Below are positions 1 through 6,426 of a DNA stretch of 18,155 nucleotides, piece by piece (within the stretch, counting starts at the first letter, position 1; the number at the start of each line of letters is the position of its first letter). This DNA is from QAMX01 sp964448855. Its GTDB lineage: Bacteria; Bacillota; Clostridia; Oscillospirales; QAMX01. The notes beneath the pieces are model-generated. The model saw only the letters and a program-made list of their open reading frames with translations, had not been told where the DNA came from and made no database searches. The position numbers and the translations under genes were made by a program. The stretch covers positions 1 to 18,155 of the forward strand of contig CAYUXI010000031.1 of assembly GCA_964448855.1 (NCBI GenBank), read 5' to 3'.

Positions 1-1127
1 CACAGGAAGAAAGCCGCAGCATTTCCGAAAACATCACCTGGGGACAGCGCAAGAGCTTCTCCGATGGCAAAGTGCATCTGCCATACAAACGCTTCCTCGG
101 TTATGAAAAGGGCGAGGACGGACGGCCTGCGGTTGTGGAAAGCGAAGCAAGGGTCATGAAGCTGATTTATAGGCTTTTTCTTGAGGGCAAGACCCAGGCA
201 GGCATTTGCAAGTATCTGGAGGAGTTGGGTATCCCATCTCCGGGTGGCAAGCAGACATGGAGCAAGACCACGGTCACCAGTATCCTTCAGAACGAAAAAT
301 ACAAGGGCGATGCACTGCTCCAGAAAAAGTTCACAGTGGATTTTCTGGAAAAGAAAATGAAACCCAACGAGGGTGAAGTCCCGCAGTATTATGTGACAGG
401 TAGCCATCCTGCCATCATTGAGCCGGACGAATGGGAGCAGGTGCAGGCAGAGTTCGCCAGACGGAAGACCCTGGGCAAAGCCTACAGCGGCAAGAGCGTC
501 CTTTCAGCCAAACTGGTCTGCGAGGACTGTGGTGCCTTCTTTGGCCCCAAGGTCTGGCATTCCACCGACCAGTACCGTCGTACCATTTGGCAGTGCAACG
601 GCAAATTCGCAATCGAGGAACACTGCCACACTCCTGCGTTGGACACCGAAACCATACAGCGGCTTTTCATAAAAGCCTACAATCTGATGATGCAGGATCG
701 AGTACAGATTATCAAGGAGTGCGAAGAGTGGCGGCAGAAACTGATGGATTTCGGAACTCTGGATGCCGATATTGAACGGCAGCTTGAAGAGACCCAGGTG
801 GTTGCCGAACTGGTCAAGGCGGCAGTCAAGGAAAACGCATCCACGGCGCAGTCCCAAGAAGCCTATCTCAAAAAGTACGAAGCCCTCACCGAACGGTACG
901 AGAAGGCGGCTGCGGAACTGGAACGGTTGCAGAGCCTACGCACTGCCCGCAGTCAGCAGGATAAGAAGATGGCACTTTATATCCGCACCCTCAAGAAACA
1001 GCCGGAAGTGATGCACGACTGGAATGAAACCATCTGGACGGTAATGATTGAAAAGGCCATCGTTCACAAGGATGGACAAATCACATTTATTTTCCAGAAC
1101 GGCACGGAAATCAAGGTCGGAGCGTAA
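1..1127 (+). CDS. Large serine recombinase (site-specific), 5'-truncated by window
   Basis: The open frame enters from the left edge (first full codon at base 3) and ends in TAA at 1125-1127, so about 374 C-terminal codons are visible. The first residues, EESRSISENITWGQRKSF, are the linker that follows the serine-recombinase catalytic domain; the domain itself, with its nucleophilic serine, lies outside the window. Next come a recombinase DNA-binding domain (about 28-155, including FLGY and the SILQNEKYKGD helix), a zinc-ribbon-like segment with cysteines near 173, 176, 198 and 208, and a charged, probably coiled-coil region (about 230-325). This order is typical of large serine integrases or transposases that move phages and conjugative elements of Firmicutes by attP x attB recombination. 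A GTG at 72 lies in frame but is internal. A terminator overlaps the stop codon. Which element it serves cannot be told from here. Confidence 0.93.
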   Translation, partial: QEESRSISENITWGQRKSFSDGKVHLPYKRFLGYEKGEDGRPAVVESEARVMKLIYRLFLEGKTQAGICKYLEELGIPSPGGKQTWSKTTVTSILQNEKYKGDALLQKKFTVDFLEKKMKPNEGEVPQYYVTGSHPAIIEPDEWEQVQAEFARRKTLGKAYSGKSVLSAKLVCEDCGAFFGPKVWHSTDQYRRTIWQCNGKFAIEEHCHTPALDTETIQRLFIKAYNLMMQDRVQIIKECEEWRQKLMDFGTLDADIERQLEETQVVAELVKAAVKENASTAQSQEAYLKKYEALTERYEKAAAELERLQSLRTARSQQDKKMALYIRTLKKQPEVMHDWNETIWTVMIEKAIVHKDGQITFIFQNGTEIKVGA

Positions 1128-1146
1128 CTGCTCCGGCTTTTTTCTT
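1116..1146 (+). terminator. Intrinsic terminator of the recombinase gene
   Basis: The stem CGGAGC (1118-1123) pairs with GCTCCG (1130-1135) around a 6-nt loop that contains the stop codon. One wobble pair and one G-C pair extend it to 1116/1137. A T-rich tract follows from 1138. The stem overlapping the stop codon makes a compact end to the gene. Confidence 0.75.
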
Positions 1147-1166
1147 TTCCGAGGAATAATTAAAAG

Positions 1167-1198
1167 ATGCACACCCCTCGGCTCAAAATGCACACCCC
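1167..1198. repeat. Direct repeat ATGCACACCCC, two copies
   Basis: ATGCACACCCC occurs at 1167-1177 and again at 1188-1198, a 21-bp period, each preceded by an A-rich triplet or more. It lies between the recombinase terminator and the tRNA cluster. Two helical turns of spacing would place both copies on the same DNA face, which suits a protein-binding site. The function is unknown. Confidence 0.6.
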
Positions 1199-1207
1199 AT
1201 AGACCTT

Positions 1208-1299
1208 TCGTTAAATGGTATAGGGGGGAAAAACGGAAAAAGCTCCACGGTGACCATTTCAGAACCACCGTAGAGCCTTTTATCGTTAAATAGTATAGG
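1208..1299. repeat. 17-bp direct repeat flanking a hairpin
   Basis: TCGTTAAATGGTATAGG (1208-1224) and TCGTTAAATAGTATAGG (1283-1299) differ at one base and start 75 bp apart. A terminator-like hairpin (1242-1276) lies between them. Because they are next to a serine recombinase they may be remnants of a duplicated insertion or part of an attachment region, but no core crossover site can be assigned from one end alone. Confidence 0.55.
1242..1284 (+). terminator. Hairpin followed by CTTTTAT, probable terminator
   Basis: GCTC-C-ACGGTG (1242-1252) pairs with CACCGT-A-GAGC (1266-1276), giving ten base pairs with one mismatch. It is followed by CTTTTATC and preceded by an A-rich run, so it might also work on the minus strand. 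It sits between the two 17-bp repeats. Confidence 0.5.
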
Positions 1300-1330
1300 A
1301 AAACCCTTGTAAATAGGGGCTTTTGCAAAA

Positions 1331-1379
1331 AGAAACTGGACACCTGCTTCAATACTCATTGTATCAAAACTGGTGTCCA
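1331..1379 (-). terminator. Terminator of the tRNA cluster (minus strand)
   Basis: On the minus strand TGGACACC (1379-1372) pairs with GGTGTCCA (1344-1337). A smaller ATAC/GTAT stem lies in the large loop. A T-rich tract follows, complementary to GCAAAAAGAAAC on the plus strand. It lies five bases past the encoded CCA of tRNA-Val, where transcription of the cluster should end. The large loop makes it atypical. Confidence 0.55.
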
Positions 1380-1383
1380 ATTA

Positions 1384-1459
1384 TGGTGGAGACAGCAGGA
1401 CTCGAACCTGTGACCTCCCGCGTGTGAGGCGGATGCTCTACCAGCTGAGCTATGCCTCC
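1384..1459 (-). tRNA. tRNA-Val (anticodon CAC)
   Basis: The minus strand folds as a cloverleaf of 76 nt including an encoded CCA (1386-1384). The acceptor arm is GGAGGCA with TGTCTCC, the anticodon loop is CTCACAC giving anticodon CAC, and the T loop is TTCGAGT. The outermost T-stem pair is an A-C mismatch. It is the last gene of the three-tRNA cluster and the one nearest the recombinase end. Confidence 0.95.
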
Positions 1460-1460
1460 A

Positions 1461-1503
1461 AACTGCCAGATAGCAGTTCGTCTCCCGATCAACAGGAGAC
1501 GAA
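1461..1503 (-). repeat. Two perfect hairpins in the Glu-Val tRNA spacer
   Basis: AACTGC (1461-1466) pairs with GCAGTT (1473-1478), and TTCGTCTCC (1477-1485) pairs with GGAGACGAA (1495-1503). The two stems share two bases and together fill almost the whole spacer. They could guide processing of the precursor RNA. Confidence 0.6.
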
Positions 1504-1504
1504 G

Positions 1505-1579
1505 TGGTGACCCGAGGGGGAATCGAACCCCCGTTACCGCCGTGAAAGGGCGGTGTCTTAGCCGCTTGACCATCGGGCC
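1505..1579 (-). tRNA. tRNA-Glu (anticodon TTC)
   Basis: The 75-nt cloverleaf on the minus strand includes an encoded CCA (1507-1505). The acceptor arm is GGCCCGA with TCGGGTC, the anticodon loop is CTTTCAC giving TTC, and the T arm is GGGGG TTCGATT CCCCC. It is the middle gene of the cluster. Its product is the substrate of the GluRS encoded at 8842-10494. Confidence 0.96.
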
Positions 1580-1584
1580 ATATA

Positions 1585-1617
1585 ATTTTACAGAGCAGCG
1601 GCACTACCCTGTAAAAT
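1585..1617 (-). repeat. Perfect hairpin in the Met-Glu tRNA spacer
   Basis: ATTTTACAG (1585-1593) and CTGTAAAAT (1609-1617) are exact inverted repeats of 9 bp around a 15-nt loop. They fill the spacer between tRNA-Met and tRNA-Glu, as the stems in the next spacer do. Confidence 0.6.
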
Positions 1618-1620
1618 ATT

Positions 1621-1697
1621 TGGTAGCGGCAGTCGGACTTGAACCAACGACCTGTCGGGTATGAACCGAATGCTCTAGCCAACTGAGCTATGCCGCC
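1621..1697 (-). tRNA. tRNA-Met, elongator type (anticodon CAT)
   Basis: The 77-nt cloverleaf has an encoded CCA (1623-1621), acceptor arm GGCGGCA with TGCCGCT (first pair G-U), anticodon loop TTCATAC giving CAT, and T loop TTCAAGT. The sequence TTCGG-TTCATAC-CCGAC resembles bacterial elongator tRNA-Met rather than the initiator, which would have three G-C pairs closing the anticodon stem. A lysidine-modified Ile tRNA also has CAT and is less likely. It is the first gene transcribed. Confidence 0.92.
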
Positions 1698-1744
1698 ATA
1701 TCTGCCCGCTCCGCACGCCGTGTGAAGCAACACAAGCAAGATAT

Positions 1745-1773
1745 ATTATACACGATTCATCGTCGTTTGTCAA
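1745..1773 (-). promoter_or_regulatory. Consensus sigma-A promoter of the tRNA cluster
   Basis: On the minus strand TTGACA (1773-1768), a 17-bp spacer and TATAAT (1750-1745) match the housekeeping consensus at all twelve positions. Transcription should begin near 1738, about 40 nt before tRNA-Met. Such a strong promoter fits stable RNA genes. Confidence 0.92.
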
Positions 1774-1803
1774 GACCCTTTTGCACTTTTTCTCAGATTT
1801 TTT

Positions 1804-2568
1804 TCAGTCCCGTTTTTCGTCTTCGTCCGTCTGTCTGGTCAGGCTCTGCAGGTAATTGATTTCCTTCTGCGTCGCCGGGCGGCAGGTGCCGGAGCGCATA
1901 TCGCCGAGCTTCAGCTGGCCGATGGAGACGCGAACCAGGCGGCGAACGGTCAGGCCGGCAGCTTCGCACATTTTTCGAATCTGGCGGTTATGCCCCTGTG
2001 TAATGACGACGGACAGGACGGTTTTCTCGTCGATCAGCTTCACGACACGGACGCGAGCCGGAGCCGTCTGGAAGCCATCCTCCAGCGTCATCCCCGCTTC
2101 AAACATCGGGATCGCCTTTTCCGTGTCGCCCAGCACCGTGACCTGATATTCCTTTTCAATCCCACAGGACGGATGCGTCAGGACACGCGCCAGCGCGCCG
2201 TCATTCGTCAGCAGCAGCAGCCCTTCGGAGGCCATATCCAGCCGTCCGACCGGGTACACGCGCTCCTCCACATCCTGCAGGAGCTCCATCACGGTCTTCC
2301 GGCCGCGATCATCGGAGGCGGTTGTCACATAGCCACGTGGTTTATAGGCCAGCAGGTACACGTCCTTCTGGCGTTTTCCGGCAATTCGTTTGCCGTCAAT
2401 CGTGATCAGATCGTTTTTGGAATCGCAGGAAGCGCCGAGGAGCACTTTCCTGCCGTTTACCTTGACGCGACCTTCGGCAATCAGCTTTTCGGCTGCGCGC
2501 CGGGAGCAAACGCCGCGTTCGGCAATAATCTTCTGTACTCGTTCTTTCAAGAATCCAACCCTCACCAT
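1804..2568 (-). CDS. rluB: RluB/RsuA-family rRNA pseudouridine synthase
   Basis: The 254-aa protein begins with an S4 RNA-binding domain (about 7-65, with ERGVCSRRAAEKLI and VKVNGRKV). The pseudouridine synthase domain follows. It contains YKPRGYVTT (75-83), YPVGRLDMASEGLLL (105-119, catalytic Asp111) and a C-terminal GHNRQIRKM motif. Enzymes of this family convert uridine to pseudouridine in 23S or 16S rRNA. RluB is the likely type, because the Bacillus subtilis rluB gene shares its neighbourhood with scpA, scpB and a D,D-carboxypeptidase gene. The start directly abuts the dacF stop at 2569, which implies coupled translation. I kept the first ATG; the conserved fold begins only a few residues later. 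It is the last gene of the long leftward run, and I see no clear terminator after it. Confidence 0.92.
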   Translation of the reverse strand: MVRVGFLKERVQKIIAERGVCSRRAAEKLIAEGRVKVNGRKVLLGASCDSKNDLITIDGKRIAGKRQKDVYLLAYKPRGYVTTASDDRGRKTVMELLQDVEERVYPVGRLDMASEGLLLLTNDGALARVLTHPSCGIEKEYQVTVLGDTEKAIPMFEAGMTLEDGFQTAPARVRVVKLIDEKTVLSVVITQGHNRQIRKMCEAAGLTVRRLVRVSIGQLKLGDMRSGTCRPATQKEINYLQSLTRQTDEDEKRD

Positions 2569-3654
2569 TCAATATTGCTTCAGATCTACCACCGGGAAAT
2601 CGCCCGGCACCGTTTCTACAGTTCGCAGTTCCGCCGACGCGACCGTCCGGCCATTGATTTGCCACAGGATTTGCCCCACGGCGCAGTTCTGTCGCAGCGG
2701 AGCGTATTCAAAATGCGGCAGGAAAATCGTCTGTGTCAGCTGCTGCTGCTCGTCGTGGGTCAGCCAGACCTCCACGCGGTCAGCCCTCAGCGCAACGGAC
2801 GCTTCGCTGCCGCCGACGAGTGTCAAGCGCGTATCGCAGATGATGCCCTCAGAGAGCAGAGTCGGCTGATACTGTGCGAAGCCATACGCATACAGGCGGG
2901 CATGATCGTTCCAGTCGTCCGGGGCATTCAGCGTCACGGCGATCAGCCGTCTGTTGCAGCGCCGCGCCGTGGATACCAGGCAGCGGCCAGCCGCTTTCGT
3001 ATAACCGGTTTTGCCGCCATCGACGCCGTTCACCTGATGCAGCAGCTTGTTGTGATTGACGACCGTCCTGCCCGTCAAGACCGCTTCCCTTGTGCCGGTC
3101 ATGGCGGCGAAGACGGGATTTTGCATGGCGGCAGCCATCAGTACCGCTAAATCGCGTGCCGTTGTATAATGTTCCGGTTCGTGCAGGCCGCTCGGATTGG
3201 TAAAATGCGTATGGTTCAGACCCAGTTCTGCGGCTTTTCGGTTCATCTGAGCGGCAAATTGTTCCGTTGAGCCCGCTGCGGCCTCGGCCAGTGCCAGTGC
3301 GGCATCGTTACCGCTGGCCAGGAGCAGGCCATAGAGCAAATCCGACACCGTGACCGTTTCGCCGACGCGAAGATACATCCGTGAGCCCTCGACGCGCACC
3401 TGTTCCGCCGTGATGGTGACACAGGTGTCCAGTGGCAGAGTGTCCAGCACGACCAGCGCCGTCATGATCTTCGTCGTACTGGCGCAGGGCAGCCGCTGTT
3501 CATCGTTGGACGCTGCGAGTACGGTGCCGCTCTCTGCATCGTAGAGGATATACGCCTGTGCAGAGACGTCTGGTACAGCCGTTGCGGCCTGTGCAGGCGT
3601 CTGTATCAGCAGGAAAATAGGGATGATGACCGCAAGCCAGCGTCGATTTCGCAT
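2569..3654 (-). CDS. dacF: D-alanyl-D-alanine carboxypeptidase (PBP5/DacF type)
   Basis: The 361-aa precursor has a Sec signal peptide (1-23, cleavage after AQA). A peptidase S11 domain follows with all three catalytic motifs: STTK (59-62, nucleophilic Ser59), SGN (114-116) and KTG (215-217). A smaller beta-rich C-terminal domain (about 265-355) follows. The enzyme removes the terminal D-alanine from peptidoglycan stem peptides outside the membrane, which limits cross-linking. Its place after ytfJ and DUF2953 suggests the DacF/DacB role in shaping spore cortex or forespore wall, but a vegetative role is equally possible. GGAGGAA lies a few bases before the ATG. No C-terminal membrane anchor helix is obvious. 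Confidence 0.94.
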   Translation of the reverse strand: MRNRRWLAVIIPIFLLIQTPAQAATAVPDVSAQAYILYDAESGTVLAASNDEQRLPCASTTKIMTALVVLDTLPLDTCVTITAEQVRVEGSRMYLRVGETVTVSDLLYGLLLASGNDAALALAEAAAGSTEQFAAQMNRKAAELGLNHTHFTNPSGLHEPEHYTTARDLAVLMAAAMQNPVFAAMTGTREAVLTGRTVVNHNKLLHQVNGVDGGKTGYTKAAGRCLVSTARRCNRRLIAVTLNAPDDWNDHARLYAYGFAQYQPTLLSEGIICDTRLTLVGGSEASVALRADRVEVWLTHDEQQQLTQTIFLPHFEYAPLRQNCAVGQILWQINGRTVASAELRTVETVPGDFPVVDLKQY

Positions 3655-3710
3655 TCGGTTCCTCCGCCCTTTGATGGATTTGCTCCATCTATATGGCAGG
3701 CTGCCCGGTT

Positions 3711-4220
3711 TTATGCGTCTGCTTCCGTCCCGCCCACGGGAATCTCGCTTGCATCCTTTTCGGCCTGCTGTGCCTCGTTTTTCGCCTTGCGCTCCGCAAG
3801 GAAAGCATCGATTTTGTCCAGAATGCCCGGGAAGGCATCAACGGCCTTTTCCACGGTGGCCACGATGCCGCTGGCCGCAGCCGGGGCCGTCACCGTGCCG
3901 CTGGCGGGCAGCACATCGACCTGATCACCGCGAATAACAATAAAGGAGACAGGCGTCACCTCAACACCGGCGCCGCCGCCGCCGCCAAACAGCACGGCGT
4001 TTGCGTTATGGCGTGTGTTATAGTCTGAGCCGCCTGCGCCAAAGCCGCAGGTCAGCCGGGAAACCGGGATAATCGTGACGCCGCCGTCTGTGACAACGGG
4101 CTTGCCGATGATGGTTTCCGCATCGCCCAGCTCCCGAACCTTCGCCAGAGTGGCTTCCAGCATTTTGCTGATGGGCTGTCCGTTTCCGCCGTTTGGCACT
4201 TTTTTCGTAGTCTCCGCCAT
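3711..4220 (-). CDS. ytfJ: GerW/YtfJ-family sporulation protein
   Basis: I place the start at 4220, because GAGGAGG stands about six bases before this ATG; an upstream ATG at 4259 lacks such a site. The 169-aa product has the family hallmarks: an N-terminal helix (PISKMLEATLAKVRE, 16-30), GKPV (39-42), ITIIP-like VTIIPVSRL (48-56), a glycine-rich FGAGGSDYN stretch and GGGGGAG (79-85), then VTPVSFIVI (88-96). YtfJ (GerW) proteins are made during sporulation in Bacillus and are needed for full lysozyme resistance or germination of spores; the biochemical activity is unknown. In Bacillus subtilis ytfJ follows ytfI, a DUF2953 gene, exactly as here, which strengthens the call. The C-terminus is acidic. 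Confidence 0.93.
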   Translation of the reverse strand: MAETTKKVPNGGNGQPISKMLEATLAKVRELGDAETIIGKPVVTDGGVTIIPVSRLTCGFGAGGSDYNTRHNANAVLFGGGGGAGVEVTPVSFIVIRGDQVDVLPASGTVTAPAAASGIVATVEKAVDAFPGILDKIDAFLAERKAKNEAQQAEKDASEIPVGGTEADA

Positions 4221-4276
4221 AAAAATCCTCCTCAATCTCCCTGAGGCGGGAGAAAGCATTTTAGTCAGGTTGTTGG

Positions 4277-5047
4277 TTACGCGGTCTCCTTTGCGGGGAT
4301 CGGCCGCTGATCCGTAGAAATGGTCTGTTCCTGTTTCGGTGTCCGGTAAATGCGGCGGTTGCGGCAGAATGCACGCCAGAAAACAATCGCCGATTTCAGG
4401 AGGCAGATCGGCCGAACCGTTACCACCACGTCATAGAAAAACGATGTGCGGTTGGTGACAAAGTCCGGGCGGACTGCGATTTGATGCTGCTTGATGTTCA
4501 TCCGGCGCATCATGAGCGGATACAGCCAGCCAAAGAGCTGCGCTGCCTTTCCGTACCGTTTTCCGGTCGCCTCCGGGCTGCCGCCGCCGACAACCAGCGT
4601 CACGTTCAGGCGACGAATGCAGATGAGCTTCAGGTATTCGTCATCATAGTCAGCCAGAGCGGCCAGAGCGGCCCGAAGCGTCAGTTTGGTATCCTTTTGC
4701 TTGGGCGGTTTCTGCTTCCCGGCGTGTTTTCCCGCAGCTGCAGGCGATTTTCGATTCGCCTTCGCCTTTTGTTTTTTCGCTTTTTTCAGCGCTTTCTTCT
4801 CGGCTTTTCGTTTCTTTTTCTGCTCTTTTTTTGCTTTTTGCTTCTCGGTCAGCGGTTTTTTCGGCGTCAGGCGGATACGCAGGAAGCCGATCTTCAGCCA
4901 GGCCCATGTTTCGCCGCGCAGATTGGAGGCAGCCGCTCCGACCGGTATGCAGCACAGGAGAAGCACCAGTACCAGCAGACCGACCACTGCGATCAGCAGC
5001 CAGAGCAGAACCTGTAGAATGGCAAGAATGACTGCCAGCACGATCAT
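4277..5047 (-). CDS. DUF2953 membrane protein (YtfI-like)
   Basis: The 256-aa protein opens with a long hydrophobic segment (about 2-38), probably one or two membrane helices. A very lysine-rich stretch follows (about 63-118, with many KK and AK pairs). The DUF2953 core comes next: LNVTLVVGGGSPEATGKRYGKAAQLFGWLYPL near 150-180, then the IAVRPDF segment. The family occurs in endospore formers and is of unknown function. Its genes sit before ytfJ, as here, so a sporulation role at a membrane is inferred. The lysine tract is likely flexible and could bind nucleic acid or acidic lipid. GGGAGG precedes the ATG. It is 22 bp from scpB. Confidence 0.85.
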   Translation of the reverse strand: MIVLAVILAILQVLLWLLIAVVGLLVLVLLLCCIPVGAAASNLRGETWAWLKIGFLRIRLTPKKPLTEKQKAKKEQKKKRKAEKKALKKAKKQKAKANRKSPAAAGKHAGKQKPPKQKDTKLTLRAALAALADYDDEYLKLICIRRLNVTLVVGGGSPEATGKRYGKAAQLFGWLYPLMMRRMNIKQHQIAVRPDFVTNRTSFFYDVVVTVRPICLLKSAIVFWRAFCRNRRIYRTPKQEQTISTDQRPIPAKETA

Positions 5048-5069
5048 GCTTCCCTCCCTTTTGATGGTT

Positions 5070-5666
5070 TCAGGCGTTTTCGGACGATTCGCGTTCCGGC
5101 TGTTCGGCCAGCGCCTCCAGTTCCGGATTCGGCAGGGTCAGCTGCCCGTCTGCTCCCTCTGTCGGGAGCGGTGTCAGGTCGGACAGTGCAGAAAGGCCGA
5201 ACACGCGCAGGAACTGATCCGTTGTTCGAAAGAGTGTCGGGCGTCCCGGCACTTCCAGCCGTCCGGCTTCCTCGATAAACCCTTTTTCAACCAGCGACGA
5301 AACCGTATACGCGCTGTCCACGCCGCGCACCTGTTCGATGTAGGCGCGTGTGACAGGCTGCCGATAGGCCACCACCGCCAAAACCTCCATGGCCGCCTGT
5401 GAAAGTGCCGGAGGCTTCCGTGTTTCGAGTGCGACGCGAATGGCGGAGGCATATTCGCCGCGGGTGCAGAGCTGCGCTTTTTCATTCATCCGAACGAGGC
5501 GCAGACCGCTGTTTTCGGTTTCCAGACGTGCGGCCAGTGCGGCCAGCACTTCTTCGGTTTCTTCTTCGCGGATTTCCAGCGCCAGTGCAATCCGTTCGCA
5601 GCGAACCGGTTCACCGGCTGCAAAGAGGATGGCCTCCGCGGCTGCAACCAACTGATAAAACTCCAT
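5070..5666 (-). CDS. scpB: Segregation and condensation protein B
   Basis: I choose the ATG at 5666, which gives a 198-aa protein beginning MEFYQLVAAAEAILFAAGEPV, the usual ScpB start. A longer frame from 5723 would overlap scpA. Two winged-helix domains are recognisable: about 1-80 and about 85-165, the latter with PPALSQAAMEVLAVVAYRQPVTRAYIEQVRGV and the family-typical PGRPTLFRTT. The acidic tail is variable. ScpB dimers bind the kleisin ScpA and, with SMC, form the bacterial condensin that compacts and separates sister chromosomes. The gene starts five bases after the scpA stop, so translation of the two partners is probably coupled; the ribosome site is weak, which fits coupling. Confidence 0.95.
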   Translation of the reverse strand: MEFYQLVAAAEAILFAAGEPVRCERIALALEIREEETEEVLAALAARLETENSGLRLVRMNEKAQLCTRGEYASAIRVALETRKPPALSQAAMEVLAVVAYRQPVTRAYIEQVRGVDSAYTVSSLVEKGFIEEAGRLEVPGRPTLFRTTDQFLRVFGLSALSDLTPLPTEGADGQLTLPNPELEALAEQPERESSENA

Positions 5667-5671
5667 CGTTT

Positions 5672-6409
5672 CTATTCCGTTTCTGTTTTGGTTTCCCCGT
5701 CCGTCGGGACGAGGGATGCACAATCCGCATCATCCACATAAATCACGCTGTCGCGGCATAATTCCAGCAGCGCCAGAAATGCCGCGATGGCGGCGTGGCG
5801 GTTCCCGGTCTGTGCCAGGATATCGGTCACGCTGATGCGGCGCAAATCGCGAACAAGTGCGACGACGCGCCGTGCGGCGTCCTCAATGGTTTCACTTTCG
5901 CGGCCAACCAGCTCCGAAAAGATCGGCGGCAGCGGCTGCTCCTGTCCGTTTTGAGCGGCCAGCATCCACGCCAGCGCGTTTCTCAGGTCATCCTCTGTAT
6001 GGCGGCGCTGATAGGTCGGCCGGCCGGGCAGCGGCTCTGCCTCCTTGGTGAGCAGCTCGCCCAGATGGTCAGCGCGTTTTTGCAGCCACGATGCAGCCAG
6101 CTTGATGGTCTTGTATTCTTCGAGCCGCTGAACCAGCTCTCTGCGCGGATCCTCCGCTTCCGGTGCTTCCGGGCGGGGCAGCACCATCCGGGATTTGATC
6201 AGAATGAGCTGCGCGGCCATCACGATGAAATCGCTGGTCACCTCGATGTTCATGGATTGCATGGTTTCCAGATAGGAAAGGTACTGATCCAGAATCAGGG
6301 CGATCGGGATATCATCGATGGAAACGCGGTTTTTGGTGATCAGATGCATAAGAAGGTCGAGCGGACCTTCAAAGACATCCAGCTTAAAGGTGAGAGACGA
6401 TACATCCAT
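5672..6409 (-). CDS. scpA: Segregation and condensation protein A (kleisin)
   Basis: The 245-aa length is normal for the family. The N-terminus LTFKLDVFEGPLDLLMHLI (6-24) is the ScpA signature that contacts the SMC neck. The helix with SDFIVMAAQLILIKSRMVLPR (about 59-79) is also conserved. The C-terminal winged helix (about 165-235, with AAIAAFLALLELCRD) binds the SMC head. ScpA bridges the two SMC heads and recruits ScpB. It follows the M50 protease gene by 17 bp. Confidence 0.96.
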   Translation of the reverse strand: MDVSSLTFKLDVFEGPLDLLMHLITKNRVSIDDIPIALILDQYLSYLETMQSMNIEVTSDFIVMAAQLILIKSRMVLPRPEAPEAEDPRRELVQRLEEYKTIKLAASWLQKRADHLGELLTKEAEPLPGRPTYQRRHTEDDLRNALAWMLAAQNGQEQPLPPIFSELVGRESETIEDAARRVVALVRDLRRISVTDILAQTGNRHAAIAAFLALLELCRDSVIYVDDADCASLVPTDGETKTETE

Positions 6410-6426
6410 TGTTCCCGCTCCGCCGT

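Noticed and set aside
1301..1324. AAAACCC/GGGGCTTTT hairpin beyond the second 17-bp repeat
   Set aside because: Only three G-C pairs plus A-T pairs with a mismatch; too weak to call a terminator.
1698..1744. ATATCT/AGATAT inverted repeat around the tRNA leader
   Set aside because: One arm abuts the -10 box and mostly precedes the predicted transcription start, so it cannot form in the RNA.
1990..3150. 386-codon plus-strand frame opposite rluB and dacF
   Set aside because: Antisense shadow; the sense frames carry complete catalytic motifs.
4221..4259. Upstream ATG for ytfJ at 4259
   Set aside because: No ribosome site before it, whereas GAGGAGG is ideally placed for 4220.
5667..5723. 19-codon N-terminal extension of scpB
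   Set aside because: It overlaps the end of scpA and adds residues absent from the family; MEFYQL is the usual ScpB start.
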